Shown here: positions 31,924 through 39,852 of the stretch, piece by piece
Position numbering within the stretch: the first letter of the stretch is position 1
Layout: each line of letters begins with the position of its first letter
Assembly (NCBI GenBank): GCA_005885555.1
Contig: VAWN01000075.1
Location: 55,426 to 95,687, forward strand
Reading direction: 5' to 3'
DNA: 40,262 nt
DNA from: Actinomycetota bacterium
Lineage (GTDB): Bacteria; Actinomycetota; Actinomycetes; Mycobacteriales; Micromonosporaceae
The notes under the pieces: generated by a model
What the model was told of the DNA's origin: nothing
Databases searched by the model: none
What the model saw: the letters and a program-made list of their open reading frames with translations, nothing else
Position numbers and translations under genes: made by a program

Positions 31924-33530
31924 GACTGCGCCTCCGCATGGCGTTGCCGCATAAGGAATTTCCGTACCTTGCCGGTCGGCCCGACGATGATGTCGTCCTC
32001 GGGTACCACGACCACCCGGCGCAGCGTCGCGGCCACCGGCCCGGTCAGCGCGGCGCGGACCGCGCCGGTTCGGTCGGCGTCCGGGTCGGCGTCGCCGGCC
32101 AGGAGCAGGAGCACGTCGGTGACGACCCGGTCGCCGTGCCGGATCGCGACCACCGTGCAGTCGCGGATGTCGGGGCAGCGCGCGAGGATGCGCTCCTCCG
32201 ACATCGCGGTGTAGAGCCAGTTGCCCTCGCCCAGGTCGACCGCGTCGACCGCGCGGTCGAGGTGGTAGTAGTACCCGGCGGTGTCGCGGTACATCAGGTC
32301 GCCGGTGAGGTACCAGCCGTCGAAGCGGTTGCGGTAGGTGGTGACCGAGTCGTTCCAGTACCCGGGTGCCAGCGTCGGCGAGCGCAGCCCGAGATGCCCG
32401 ACGGCACCGTCCGGCACCGGTTGGCCGGTGGCAAGGTCGAGCAGCACCACGTCGGCGAACACGTGCGGCCGGCCCACGCACCGTCCATAGTGGACGGTGT
32501 CGGTGCGGTGGGTGATGTGGAACGCGGAGTGCCCCATCTCCGTCGAGCCGATGCCGTCGATGAAGCTCGATCCCGGTACCCGCACCGCGCCTTCGCGGGT
32601 CGCGGTCAGGTGGCTGCCGACCGCGACGAGCCGGCGGATGTGCGCCTCGTGCGCGCAGTCGCCGGTGTTGAACCAGATCGCCACCGACGACAGGTCGTGC
32701 TTGCTCAGGTCGAAGCGGGCCAGTTCCGACCAGGTGACCGCGAACCCGAACACGCCGGTCGGTCGCCAGCTTTCGATCGCGTCCAGCACGTAGCCGCCCT
32801 CCTGGGCGGACAGGAACAGCAGTTCGGCCCGGTTGCACAGGGCCTGGTTGACGCTGAGGATGCCGGCGGTGTGCGGCGCGGGCAGGGCGGAGAGCACCCG
32901 CTCGGTACCCTGCGCGCGCGGCCCGGACAGCCGGATCCGCCGGGTCGCCGCGAACAGGCTGCTGTGCGAGTGCACGACCGCGGCCGGTACCCGGGTGGTA
33001 CCCGACGAGTGGGTGATCGCGATCGGATCGTCGGCGTGGTGCCGGTACGGTGCCGGCGCGCGGCCCGGGTCGCCGGCACCGACCTCGCTCACGTCGCCGA
33101 GCACCGGTGCGCCCAGGTCGTGTCCGGCCAGCCGGTCCCGGTGCGCCCCGTCGAGCAGTACCCCGACCCCGCGCAGCCGCCGGAGGTACCCGGCCGCCAC
33201 GTCGCCCGGGATGTTGCCGTTCATCAGCGCCGGGATGGCACCGAGCCAGTTCAGCGCCATGAAGTTGAGGAAGTGGTCGGCCGCGTTGGTCGTGTAGACG
33301 GCCACCGGGTCGCGCGGCCGGACACCGCGCTCGTGCAGCCACGCGGCGCGCGCGGCGACCCGGTCGGCCAGCGCGCCCAGCGTCAGCGGCTCGCGGGCCG
33401 GGTGGCCGTCGACCGCGGTGTCGAAGGTCAGGCCGGGACCGTCCGGGTCCTCGCCGTGCGCCAGCAGCCGCGGTACCACGTTGCCGGCGCCCAGGTCGGG
33501 ATCGGCCGCCAGGGTCGCCCGGATGTTCAT
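31920..33530 (-). CDS. AMP-forming ligase of the ANL superfamily (ligase 3)
   Basis: The 536-residue protein shows ANL folds: AITHSSGTTRVPAAVVHSH, an A5-type IGSTEMGHSAFH, YLTGDLMYRDTAGYYYHLDR and the C-terminal catalytic lysine region PTGKVRKFLMR. The P-loop has VPAAV where most members have a xPKG lysine. RHGDRVVTDVLLLL and an acidic-rich tail region follow. It is longer than ligases 2 and 4 and forms a separate subgroup. Located between the KS fragment and KS1 with ATGA overlaps on both sides, it should load an acid on a carrier protein or CoA for the KS system. The substrate is not predictable. Confidence 0.82.
   Translation of the reverse strand: MNIRATLAADPDLGAGNVVPRLLAHGEDPDGPGLTFDTAVDGHPAREPLTLGALADRVAARAAWLHERGVRPRDPVAVYTTNAADHFLNFMALNWLGAIPALMNGNIPGDVAAGYLRRLRGVGVLLDGAHRDRLAGHDLGAPVLGDVSEVGAGDPGRAPAPYRHHADDPIAITHSSGTTRVPAAVVHSHSSLFAATRRIRLSGPRAQGTERVLSALPAPHTAGILSVNQALCNRAELLFLSAQEGGYVLDAIESWRPTGVFGFAVTWSELARFDLSKHDLSSVAIWFNTGDCAHEAHIRRLVAVGSHLTATREGAVRVPGSSFIDGIGSTEMGHSAFHITHRTDTVHYGRCVGRPHVFADVVLLDLATGQPVPDGAVGHLGLRSPTLAPGYWNDSVTTYRNRFDGWYLTGDLMYRDTAGYYYHLDRAVDAVDLGEGNWLYTAMSEERILARCPDIRDCTVVAIRHGDRVVTDVLLLLAGDADPDADRTGAVRAALTGPVAATLRRVVVVPEDDIIVGPTGKVRKFLMRQRHAEAQS
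32481..32497. repeat. Near-palindrome CCGTCCAT-A-GTGGACGG
   Basis: Seven of eight arm positions pair around a central A, inside the ligase 3 gene. Member of the GTCCACWGTGGAC set. Confidence 0.5.
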
Positions 33531-34027
33531 GCGTCCTCCTCGGGTGCGCTCACGAGTACCGCGCGGGCGCGGTCCGGACCGGCGCCGTACGCGACGACGA
33601 CCAGCGCCTCGTCGCAGTCACCGTCGTCGATCAGGAGCCGCGCCACGGCGAGTCCCTCGGCCAACTCGTCGCCGGCCGGGCTGGTGCACACGACCGGGCC
33701 GGTCAGGTGCCAGCGGGCGGCGAGGTACCCGGCGACCGCGTTGGGTACCGACTGGTAGAACAGCAGCGGCCCGATGCGGGTACCGTGGTCGACCGCCGCA
33801 GCCACGTGTACCGCCGAGGCGACGTCGCCCAGGGCGCTGGCGATGACGATCGCCGTGCGCCGCGGGGAGCCGGGTGCGCCGTAGCCGCGCCGCAGACAGC
33901 GCTCGGCGACCGCGGCGACCATCGGGCTGAACGCCGACACCACGAACCCGGCCAGCGGCGGCGGCTGCGCCGGATCGCCCGGCTCGGGCCACTCGGCGCC
34001 GGCCCGCAAGGCGTCGACCGCGGTCAT
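33527..34027 (-). CDS. Beta-ketoacyl synthase-like, chain-length-factor-type small protein
   Basis: The 166-residue protein resembles the small ketoacyl-synthase-like proteins annotated 'beta-ketoacyl synthase chain length factor' (PF13723 type) in aryl-polyene and related clusters: GFVVSAFSPMVAAVAERCLR, RTAIVIASALGDVASAVHVA, then PLLFYQSVPNAVAGYLAARW and TGPVVCTSPAGDELAEGL. It covers only the N-terminal half of a ketosynthase fold and has no condensation Cys-His-His set, so it probably supports KS2 or KS1. Starts and stops overlap its neighbours as ATGA on both sides. A stand-alone catalytic role is unlikely. Confidence 0.75.
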   Translation of the reverse strand: MTAVDALRAGAEWPEPGDPAQPPPLAGFVVSAFSPMVAAVAERCLRRGYGAPGSPRRTAIVIASALGDVASAVHVAAAVDHGTRIGPLLFYQSVPNAVAGYLAARWHLTGPVVCTSPAGDELAEGLAVARLLIDDGDCDEALVVVAYGAGPDRARAVLVSAPEEDA

Positions 34028-35160
34028 GGCGCGCCAACGACGAGGGCGGTGTTCGCGCCGCCGAACGCCGCGTTCACACTCACGGCGTACCGGGCATCCG
34101 TCTTCCGCGGCTGTTCGGTGATCACGTCGAGCGGGCAGTCGCCGTCCGGCCCGAGGAAGCCGGCGTTGACCGGTAACTCGCCGCGGCGCAACGCCAGCGC
34201 GGTCACGATGAACTCCAGCAGCCCGGCCGCCTCCAGCGCCTGCCCGACCACGGACTTGGTGGAGCTGACCGGCACCTCGGCGTCGCCCAGCGCGCGCCGG
34301 ATCGCGGCCGCCTCGGCGACATCGCTGTGCGGGGTACCGGACCCGTGCGCGTTCAGATATCCCACCTGCGAAGCGGAGATCCCGGCCCGCCGCAGCGCGT
34401 CGCCGATCGCGCGGGCCATCCCGGCGCCGGCCGGATCGGGCCGGCAGACGTGGTACGCGTCGCCGGCCCGGCCCCAGCCGGCGAGCCACGCGTGTGCCGC
34501 GCCGCCCGGCCGGCGTACGGCAGCGCCGGATTCGAGCACCACCGCCGCGACCCCGTCACCGAGCAGCAGCCCGCTGCGCCCGGTGCTGAACGGCCGGACC
34601 TGACCGTCGGTGGCCAGCGCCCGGCCGGCGTCGAAGAGGCCGAACTGGTCGGGCTCGACGAGGTACCCGGCCGCCACGACGATCCGGTCCGCGTGCCCGC
34701 GCGCGATCATCGCGCCCGCGTCGGCCACGGCGGTGCTCGCCGCGACACAGGCGCTGGTGTACGCCCGTACCGTCGAGGACAACCCGCACCGTTGCGCGAT
34801 CCCGGCCGCCATCGCGCCCGCGCTGCGGCCCGGCCGCTCGTCGTCGCCCGCGCGGGCCAGCCCCGGATCCCCGTGTACCGCGAGCAGCAGCGGCGTGTCA
34901 CCGCGCTGCGAACGGGTCAGTCCCGCGTCGTCGCACGCGCCGTCGACCACGCCGGCCAGCTCGTCGACGAGTACCGGATCGCCGGGCAGCGTGGCCGCCA
35001 CCCCGACCCGCCGCCCGGTCACGTCGAACCGGGTCACCGGCCCGAACGCCGGCCGGCCCGCGGTCGCGTTGTCCAGCAACGCCTCGGTACCCCGCCCGAA
35101 CGCGCTGACCACGGCCACCCCGGTGACCGCGGCCGGCGATGAGGCGGGACCGCCGCTCAT
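34024..35160 (-). CDS. Beta-ketoacyl synthase with His-to-Gln replacement (KS2)
   Basis: The 378-residue ketosynthase-fold protein keeps Cys138 in AYTSACVAASTAVADAG, His272 in LNAHGSGTPHSD, Lys302 and a C-terminal NAAFGGANTAL. The second catalytic His of the KxxxGH motif is Gln307 here (TKSVVGQALEAAG, compared with NKGTTGHMLGASG in KS1). It is also about 40 residues shorter than KS1. It may act as a partner, priming or acyl-transfer KS rather than an ordinary elongating one (inference). It lies between ACP1 and the chain-length-factor-like gene with ATGA overlaps. Confidence 0.85.
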   Translation of the reverse strand: MSGGPASSPAAVTGVAVVSAFGRGTEALLDNATAGRPAFGPVTRFDVTGRRVGVAATLPGDPVLVDELAGVVDGACDDAGLTRSQRGDTPLLLAVHGDPGLARAGDDERPGRSAGAMAAGIAQRCGLSSTVRAYTSACVAASTAVADAGAMIARGHADRIVVAAGYLVEPDQFGLFDAGRALATDGQVRPFSTGRSGLLLGDGVAAVVLESGAAVRRPGGAAHAWLAGWGRAGDAYHVCRPDPAGAGMARAIGDALRRAGISASQVGYLNAHGSGTPHSDVAEAAAIRRALGDAEVPVSSTKSVVGQALEAAGLLEFIVTALALRRGELPVNAGFLGPDGDCPLDVITEQPRKTDARYAVSVNAAFGGANTALVVGAP

Positions 35161-35387
35161 GTCCCGGCCACCGTCCGGCGTAACACCTCGGTGGCCGCGT
35201 CGATCGTCGACATCTTGACCAGCTCGTCGTCGCTGAGGTCCAGCAGCACCCCGTACCGCTGCTCGACCTGGTGGATCAGCCAGGCCAGCTCCAGCGAGTC
35301 GATGGTCTCCGGTACCGCCTCGGGCGCCCGGTCGCCGTAGCTGGCGAGCATCTCCACGACCTGGTCCCGGCCGAACGTCACGGGCAC
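35157..35387 (-). CDS. Acyl carrier protein (ACP1)
   Basis: A 76-residue acidic protein with the phosphopantetheine site Ser31 in IDSLELAWLIHQVEQRYG, followed by the acidic helix LLDLSDDELVKM. It should carry thioester intermediates for the KS enzymes after modification by a phosphopantetheinyl transferase encoded elsewhere. The GTG at 35387 lies one base after the ACP2 stop, and its stop overlaps the KS2 ATG as ATGA. Confidence 0.85.
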   Translation of the reverse strand: MPVTFGRDQVVEMLASYGDRAPEAVPETIDSLELAWLIHQVEQRYGVLLDLSDDELVKMSTIDAATEVLRRTVAGT

Positions 35388-35388
35388 G

Positions 35389-35661
35389 TCAGTCCGCCTG
35401 CTCCGCCACCCTGGCCAGTTCGATCCGCTCGGCCACGGCCGTGGTGAACTCGCCGACCGTCATCCCGGCCAGCTCCTCGCTCTCCTCCTCGGCGAACTTG
35501 ACGCCGTAGGTGTCCTCGACCCGGATGGCGAGCTCGGCCAGCGCGAGCGACTCAAGGTCGAGCCCGGCCGGGCCCAGCGTGGTGTCGTCGTCGACGGTGG
35601 ACACGTCGTAGTTCATGTCCCGCATGGCGTCGATGACGAACTGCCGGATCTCGTCTTTCAT
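35389..35661 (-). CDS. Acyl carrier protein (ACP2)
   Basis: A 90-residue acidic carrier protein with Ser38 in LDLESLALAELAIRVEDTYG. ESLAL replaces the usual DSL motif, as in several type II and aryl-polyene carrier proteins. The ATG shares its A with the TGA stop of ligase 4 (TGATG). Two different adjacent carrier proteins, one next to the ligase and one next to KS2, suggest separate starter and extender carriers (inference). Confidence 0.87.
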   Translation of the reverse strand: MKDEIRQFVIDAMRDMNYDVSTVDDDTTLGPAGLDLESLALAELAIRVEDTYGVKFAEEESEELAGMTVGEFTTAVAERIELARVAEQAD

Positions 35662-37067
35662 CAATGCGCTTCCTCTCCCTTGGTGTCCCCCGCTGCGGCG
35701 CGCAGCGCCGCGCTGTTGCGAATGAGCTTCCCGGTGGCGTTGCGCGGCAGCTGGTCGAGGATGTGCAGCCGGCGCGGGCGCTTGTACGGCGCCAGCCGGG
35801 TGGCCAGCGCGTCGGCCAGGCCGCCGCCCGCGGCCGGGTCGCTCAGCATCACGTACGCCTGGATGCCGTTGTCGAAGACGACCACCGCGGCACCGACCCC
35901 GGGCAGGCCGGCGAGGGTGTGCTCGACCTCGGTCAGGTCGACCTTCAGGCCGCCGACCGACACCTGCGAGTCGAGCCGCCCGCGTACCGTGACCAGGCCG
36001 GTCTGCGGGTCCACGCGGCCGCCGTCCCTGGTGTGCAGCCAGCCGTCGACGAACCGGGTCGGGTCGGACAGCCCGACGTACGGCGACGCCGCGAGGCCCA
36101 CCAGCAGCTCGCCGTTCTCCTCGCGGACCGGGATGCCGGGCGCCGGCTCCAGCGCCGGGCGGTGCTTGCCGAACAGGTCGGTGGCGATGACCCCGACCTC
36201 GGTCATCCCGTACATGTTGCCCAGCGTCGCGCCGTACCGGTCGGTGAAGCGCTGCACGACCTCCGCGCGCACCAGCTCGCCGCCGGTCGTCATGCGGACG
36301 AACTGCGGCAGCGGCGGCGCCTCGGCGACGGCGGCGAGCAGCTCGATGTGGAACGGCACGCCGAGGACGGTCGCCGGCTCGGGGTCCTCCCCGACGGCGT
36401 GCACCACGTGATCGACGGTGAGCCGCTCCGGTACCACCAGCCGCGCGCGGGCGTGCAGGCCGTACAGCAGCCCGCCGACGAGGCCCAGCACGTGGACCAT
36501 CGAGGCGAGCACGACGATCCGCTCGCCCGGCCGCGGTACCCCGTCGATCCGGGTGTACCGGTCGACCTCGGCGACCAGGTTGGCGGCGGTCCGCCCGATG
36601 ACCTTGGACGGCCCGGTGGACCCGGAGCTGAGCTGCAGCAGCGCGTGCCCGGTCGCGGCCGGCTGGCCGGGGTGTGCCGCGACGGTCTCGGTGACCTTGT
36701 GGAAGATGCGCAGCGCGCCGCCGCCGGTCGCCGCCCCGGACACCACCACCTGCGGCTTGATCGTCTCGAACGCCCGGTCCACCTCGTACTGCGTCAGCCG
36801 GTGGTCCAGCAGCGCCACCTGCGCGCCGGTGCGCCACGCCGCGAGCAGGTTGGCGACGTAGGCCAGCGACGGCGGCATCCGCAGGGCGACCGTGCCACCC
36901 TGGCGCAGCCCCGCGGCCGCGAGCCGCTCCTGCCGCTCGCCGACCAGCGTGCGGAGCTGGGCGCGGGTGACCGGGGTACCCGGGCGCAGGCACACCTCGT
37001 CGTCCGGCCCGGCGAGCAGCACCTCATCGACCCAGCCCAGATCGAGGACCGGTTCCACAGCAGTCAT
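35661..37067 (-). CDS. AMP-forming ligase of the ANL superfamily (ligase 4)
   Basis: The 468-residue stand-alone adenylating enzyme begins the operon. It has LSSGSTGPSKVIGR, GNMYGMTEVGVIATDLF, the A8-type VTVRGRLDSQVSVGGLKVDL and the catalytic lysine in LPRNATGKLIRNSAAL. The Asp of the usual TGD motif is kept in WLHTRDGGRVD. It resembles ligases that load acids on the free-standing carrier protein encoded next to them, in line with its TGATG coupling to ACP2. AGGTGG precedes the ATG at 37067. The natural substrate could be a hydroxybenzoyl-type acid supplied by HmaS and Hmo chemistry (inference). Confidence 0.86.
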   Translation of the reverse strand: MTAVEPVLDLGWVDEVLLAGPDDEVCLRPGTPVTRAQLRTLVGERQERLAAAGLRQGGTVALRMPPSLAYVANLLAAWRTGAQVALLDHRLTQYEVDRAFETIKPQVVVSGAATGGGALRIFHKVTETVAAHPGQPAATGHALLQLSSGSTGPSKVIGRTAANLVAEVDRYTRIDGVPRPGERIVVLASMVHVLGLVGGLLYGLHARARLVVPERLTVDHVVHAVGEDPEPATVLGVPFHIELLAAVAEAPPLPQFVRMTTGGELVRAEVVQRFTDRYGATLGNMYGMTEVGVIATDLFGKHRPALEPAPGIPVREENGELLVGLAASPYVGLSDPTRFVDGWLHTRDGGRVDPQTGLVTVRGRLDSQVSVGGLKVDLTEVEHTLAGLPGVGAAVVVFDNGIQAYVMLSDPAAGGGLADALATRLAPYKRPRRLHILDQLPRNATGKLIRNSAALRAAAGDTKGEEAH

Positions 37068-37415
37068 GGCCACCTGCGATCGCGAGGGAGAGGTACGGCG
37101 GGGGAGGGTCTGGCCCTGAGGGACTATAACGCCGGGGAGGGCCGCGGTGGATCGGTCGAACGCCTGGCCGACGGTTGCTCCCGACTCGGGCCGATTACCG
37201 TTGACCGGCCTGGTTTCGCCCGATGCGCCGTCCACTGTAGACAGACCGGTTTCGGCCCTGTTGTCCGGTACGGCGTAGCCCGATCCGACGGCTGCCGCGA
37301 ACACGATGCCCGACGGGTTTAGGGAAGTTCCAGTATGTGCCGCCCGTAAGGTCATAAATTGCACTTGTTACCTCTGCCGGCGAGGGGCCGGTCCGATCAG
37401 TACGGGGGGAAACAA
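37068..37415. promoter_or_regulatory. 348-bp divergent intergenic region upstream of the KS/ACP operon
   Basis: No gene is seen. On the minus strand TATAGT (37128-37123) is a good -10 for the ligase 4 operon, leaving a leader of about 50 nt; a clear -35 is not visible. On the plus strand TAAATT (37355-37360) could serve the Fn3 gene. GGTTTCG occurs at about 37212 and 37247 on either side of the degenerate GTCCAC palindrome at 37228. Confidence 0.45.
37228..37244. repeat. Degenerate palindrome CCGTCCAC-T-GTAGACAG in the operon promoter region
   Basis: Six of eight arm positions pair around a central T. This is the only clear copy of the GTCCACWGTGGAC set outside a gene, about 100 bp upstream of the -10 box of the ten-gene operon, where a regulator could act. 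Confidence 0.45.
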
Positions 37416-39068
37416 GTGAGCGAGGCTCTCAGACATCGGAAGGCACGCGTCCACGTCGGCTGGCGGCTGGGCGGTGCGGTGGTACTCGCGACCGTCGCTG
37501 CGGCGGTCGGGTTCGGCGGCCAGCCCGCCTTCGCCGCGAGCAAGCCGGCACCGGGCGCTGATGCCCGGGCCACGGCCGCCCATCCGGCCAGGCACCACGC
37601 GGCCGCGCCGGCCGACAAGTCGACGCCGGCACGGTCCAGGCACGCCGCGAAGCCGAAGGCAGCCGCGACCCCGAACAAGGCGGGTACCGCCGGCAAGGCC
37701 GCCACCAAGGCGGCACCGGCCGCCAAGGCCGCCACCACAGCGACGCCGTCCGCCAAGGCGGCGGGGGCGAGCGCGAACGCGGTACGCCCCGAGCTGGTGA
37801 CCCCGATCACCGTCACGCCCGGCACCAATACCGCGGACGTCGACTGGGCGGACGACAGTGCCGCCGGCGCGCTGTCCTACACGGTCACGGTCGACAACGG
37901 CGGTGACGACACCGCCTGCGCCGACATCGAGGTTCCCGACCACACATGCACGCTCAGCGGACTGGACGCGGGCACGACCTACACCGCGACCGTGACGTCG
38001 TACGACGCCGCCGGTGGCCTGGCCGGTGCCGGCAACCCCGTCAGCGGCCCCAGCGCTTCGAACCCGTTCACGGTCGGGGCGCCCGGCGCGCCGACCGGCG
38101 TGAACATCACCAACCTCACCACCGACGGGTTCGACGCGAACTGGACCGCACCGACCAACCCCGGCGCGGGGATCGACGGCTTCACGGCGACGGCCTACCC
38201 CGGCGGGGACAGCTGCACCGGCGCCGCGATCGACACCACCTGCTCGATCACCGTCACCAACGGCCTGCAGCCCGGCGTCGTCTACACCGTCGCGGTGGTC
38301 GCGAACAGCGCCGCCGGTGGCGACTCGGCCCCCGGGTGGTCGATGCCTCCGGTGGTCACCGGAGCGCCCGGCGCCCCGACGGACGTGATGGCGATGGCCG
38401 GTGACGGGCAGGCGACGGTCTCCTGGACGGCGCCGACCGACTTCGCCCCGCTGAGCTACTACACGGTAACCGCGACCGGCCCGTCGGCGAGCGCCGGGAG
38501 CCCGAGCACGCCGCCGTCCTGCAGCACGCTGGACGCGACCCGGACCAGTTGCACCGTGACCGGCCTGACCAACCTGACCGCGTACACGTTCACGGTGGTC
38601 GCGCACGGCACGAACGGCGACTCCCACGCGAGTGACGCCTCGGCATCGGTCGTCCCGATCGGCGGTGCGGTGAACCTCACGGCCAACGCCAACAGCAAGT
38701 TCGTCACCGCCGAGGCCGGTGGTAACTCCCCGCTGATCGCCAACCGCACCGCGGCCTCCACCTGGGAGGAGTTCGACGTCACCGCCAACGCCGACGGGAC
38801 CGTCAGCTTCAAGGCGGCCGCCAACGGCAAGTACGTCACCGCCGAGGGCGCCGGCAACGGGCCGCTGATCGCCAACCGGACCGCGATCGGTAGCTGGGAG
38901 AAGTTCTGGGTCATCGACGAGGGCGGCGGCATGTTCGCGCTCAAGGCCATGGCCAACGGCAAGTACGTCACCGCCGAGGGCGGCGGCAACGGGCCGCTGA
39001 TCGCCAACCGCTCGGTGGTCGCCGGGTGGGAGGAGTTCAGCATCACGGCGGTAGCGGCCACTCCGTAG
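37416..39068 (+). CDS. Secreted protein: Ala/Lys-rich linker, three Fn3 domains, fascin-like repeats
   Basis: From the GTG at 37416, preceded by GGGGGGAAAC, the 550-residue protein has a basic N-terminus and signal peptide (LGGAVVLATVAAAVGFGG ending PAFAA). About 85 residues rich in Ala, Lys, Pro and Thr follow, a likely wall-spanning linker. Three fibronectin type III domains come next (about 130-220, 225-320 and 320-420). Each carries a close Cys pair, for example DTACADIEVPDHTC, which may form a disulphide. The C-terminal 130 residues hold three repeats of NGKYVTAEGxGNGPLIANR, a fascin/ricin-like beta-trefoil pattern for sugar binding. No catalytic domain is present. A strong terminator follows. 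Confidence 0.85.
   Translation: MSEALRHRKARVHVGWRLGGAVVLATVAAAVGFGGQPAFAASKPAPGADARATAAHPARHHAAAPADKSTPARSRHAAKPKAAATPNKAGTAGKAATKAAPAAKAATTATPSAKAAGASANAVRPELVTPITVTPGTNTADVDWADDSAAGALSYTVTVDNGGDDTACADIEVPDHTCTLSGLDAGTTYTATVTSYDAAGGLAGAGNPVSGPSASNPFTVGAPGAPTGVNITNLTTDGFDANWTAPTNPGAGIDGFTATAYPGGDSCTGAAIDTTCSITVTNGLQPGVVYTVAVVANSAAGGDSAPGWSMPPVVTGAPGAPTDVMAMAGDGQATVSWTAPTDFAPLSYYTVTATGPSASAGSPSTPPSCSTLDATRTSCTVTGLTNLTAYTFTVVAHGTNGDSHASDASASVVPIGGAVNLTANANSKFVTAEAGGNSPLIANRTAASTWEEFDVTANADGTVSFKAAANGKYVTAEGAGNGPLIANRTAIGSWEKFWVIDEGGGMFALKAMANGKYVTAEGGGNGPLIANRSVVAGWEEFSITAVAATP
38690..39015 (+). repeat. Coding repeats of the fascin-like domain
   Basis: Three units of about 125-130 bp start near 38692, 38819 and 38951. 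The second and third share long near-identical stretches such as GGCAAGTACGTCACCGCCGA and GGGCCGCTGATCGCCAACCG, so they look recently duplicated; the first is more diverged. Confidence 0.75.
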
Positions 39069-39084
39069 CCGGTATCGCACCGCT

Positions 39085-39126
39085 CCCGCGGCCGGTCCCA
39101 CAAGGACCGGCCGCGGGATCTTTTTT
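39085..39126 (+). terminator. Strong rho-independent terminator
   Basis: A 14-bp perfect stem, CCCGCGGCCGGTCC (39085-39098) with GGACCGGCCGCGGG (39104-39117), has a 5-nt loop and is followed by ATC and six Ts. It ends the Fn3-fascin transcript and touches the stop codon of the convergent DUF1684 gene. Confidence 0.95.
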
Positions 39127-39710
39127 CAGTGGTACCGGCACTCGCCGGCCCGGATCGGTGCCGCCACCCGGTTCTCCGGTGGCGCGAGCGGGCAGGCCCA
39201 CCGGCTGTCATAGGCGCACGAGGGGTTGTAGGCGTAGTTGAAGTCCAGCCGGACCCGGTCCGCACTCAGCACGGTCAGCCCCCGGCCGTGGGTACCTTTG
39301 GCCGTGTCCGTCAGGTACCGGCCGCCGCCGTAGGTCTCGCTTCCACCGGTACCGTCGCGTACCGGCAGGAACAACCCACCCCCGTAAGCCGCGATCCACC
39401 ACAGTGACAGCGGCCCCCATCGCGTGTCGAGCACCCCCACGCGGGTGTACCGCACCACGCCGTCCGGCCCGCCCGTGTCGATCTCCAGCCGGCCCGGCTC
39501 CGGGCGCAGTACCACCTCGACGATCGCGTCGTCGGCCGGCGGGAAGTACCGCAGCCCGGTGAAGCCGGCCCGCTCCTGCGCCGGGATCGGCGACTGCGGG
39601 TGGGTGGCGAACAGCTTGTCCCGACCGGCCCGGAACTCGACCAGGCCGGTCGGGGCAAGGTACAGCCGGGCCACCGCTTCCCGGTAGTCGGCCAGCTCGA
39701 GAGATTCCAT
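39126..39710 (-). CDS. DUF1684 family protein
   Basis: The 194-residue protein matches DUF1684: LADYREAVARLYLAP, FRAGRDKLFATHPQSPIPAQ, GLRYFPPADDAIVE and the conserved end LDFNYAYNPSCAYDSRWACP, then LAPPENRVAAPIRAGE. The family has conserved cysteine and histidine-poor C-terminal motifs and no known function. There is no signal peptide. It is a single gene, convergent with the Fn3 gene and divergent from the CHAT gene. Confidence 0.88.
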   Translation of the reverse strand: MESLELADYREAVARLYLAPTGLVEFRAGRDKLFATHPQSPIPAQERAGFTGLRYFPPADDAIVEVVLRPEPGRLEIDTGGPDGVVRYTRVGVLDTRWGPLSLWWIAAYGGGLFLPVRDGTGGSETYGGGRYLTDTAKGTHGRGLTVLSADRVRLDFNYAYNPSCAYDSRWACPLAPPENRVAAPIRAGECRYH

Positions 39711-39852
39711 CCGCCCACGCTAAGCCAGCCGTGGAACGACCTGGTCGGCTGTCCGGTACCGCCGGCGCCTGGGTCTGTTGGCCTTGGCCGGCCGTGTCGG
39801 GTTGTGGGCTGTTTGGGGGTTGTGGCGATCGGTCCCCGGGTGTTTACCGTGG

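Noticed and set aside
29672-37067. Classical aryl-polyene or highly reducing type II polyketide cluster
   Set aside because: No ketoreductase or dehydratase gene is found in the operon or the window.
37360-37415. Upstream ATG (37359) for the Fn3-fascin gene
   Set aside because: The GTG at 37416 has a strong GGGGGG ribosome-binding site and gives a normal signal peptide; the upstream ATG lies on the likely -10 box.
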